DNA of 64,000 nt, taken from contig OZ038464.1 of assembly GCA_964036295.1 (NCBI GenBank), forward strand, positions 27,103,508 to 27,167,507, in the 5' to 3' direction. This document shows, one piece after another, positions 63,798 through 64,000 of the stretch. The notes beneath the pieces are model-generated. The model made no database searches, had not been told where the DNA came from, and saw nothing but the letters and a program-made list of their open reading frames with translations. The stretch comes from Plumapathes pennacea. Lineage: Eukaryota > Cnidaria > Anthozoa > Antipatharia > Myriopathidae. How positions within the stretch are numbered: position 1 is the stretch's first letter; the number at the start of each line of letters is the position of its first letter. A program made the translations under genes and the position numbers.

Positions 63798-64000
63798 TTG
63801 CCAGACTGTAATGCTCTCAACGAACACATTATTTACCGCGTTTAGCATATCCACATCGACAGCACATTGATGCACTGTCTCTAATACCTGTAAGTAGTAG
63901 CATTGTTTTATGTGCGTGAAGGGTTGTATCAAGTGAAGGTTGATGTGAAAGAGTAAAGAGTCAAAGACAAATATTTAAATCTACATCAACATTTAGTTGA

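Overview
The window is eukaryotic nuclear DNA from an invertebrate animal. It has spliced genes with canonical GT-AG introns, metazoan-only families (BAZ2 chromatin reader, chondroitin polymerizing factor, synaptotagmin-like proteins), a low-GC background, and many short terminal-inverted-repeat elements in introns. Gene content and repeat style fit an anthozoan cnidarian such as a stony coral. That assignment is inference; no sequence here proves the species.

Layout. (1) 1-3497, plus strand: the 3' part of a chondroitin polymerizing factor (CHPF/CHPF2-type) gene, four complete coding exons, 5' end outside the window. (2) 4354-20138, minus strand: a complete BAZ2-type gene reconstructed as 36 coding exons (about 1,963 residues) with MBD/TAM, charged coiled coil, DDT, acidic tract, WHIM, two tandem PHD fingers and a bromodomain. 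It converges on CHPF. (3) 20.6-26.1 kb: gene-poor, with a 5'-truncated, frameshifted LINE. (4) 26.1-47.5 kb: a same-strand (minus) cluster of four synaptotagmin-like genes. The two upstream members (47444-45200 and 43078-40124) have TM-C2A-C2B and identical intron phases. The two downstream members (32952-31272 and 27771-26297) stop just after C2A, at or beside the place where the others splice to C2B. A 7-kb gene-free block separates the pairs. (5) 49577 to the right edge, plus strand: the 5' part of VPS41 (HOPS complex), 20 exons in the window. Its eighth intron carries a complete 4.68-kb Ty3/gypsy retrotransposon in antisense, with LTRs that read as identical, a 5-bp target duplication and one intact Gag-Pol frame.

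The genes do not form a pathway. Links that can be argued are membrane traffic (VPS41, synaptotagmin-like cluster) and the local duplication history of the synaptotagmin-like genes. Most remaining structure is repeats: several MITE families with visible TIRs and target duplications, large trinucleotide arrays, and an inverted, decayed copy of a BAZ2 exon inside an upstream BAZ2 intron.

All exon boundaries were read by eye from splice signals, reading phase and family homology. No alignment or transcript data were available.
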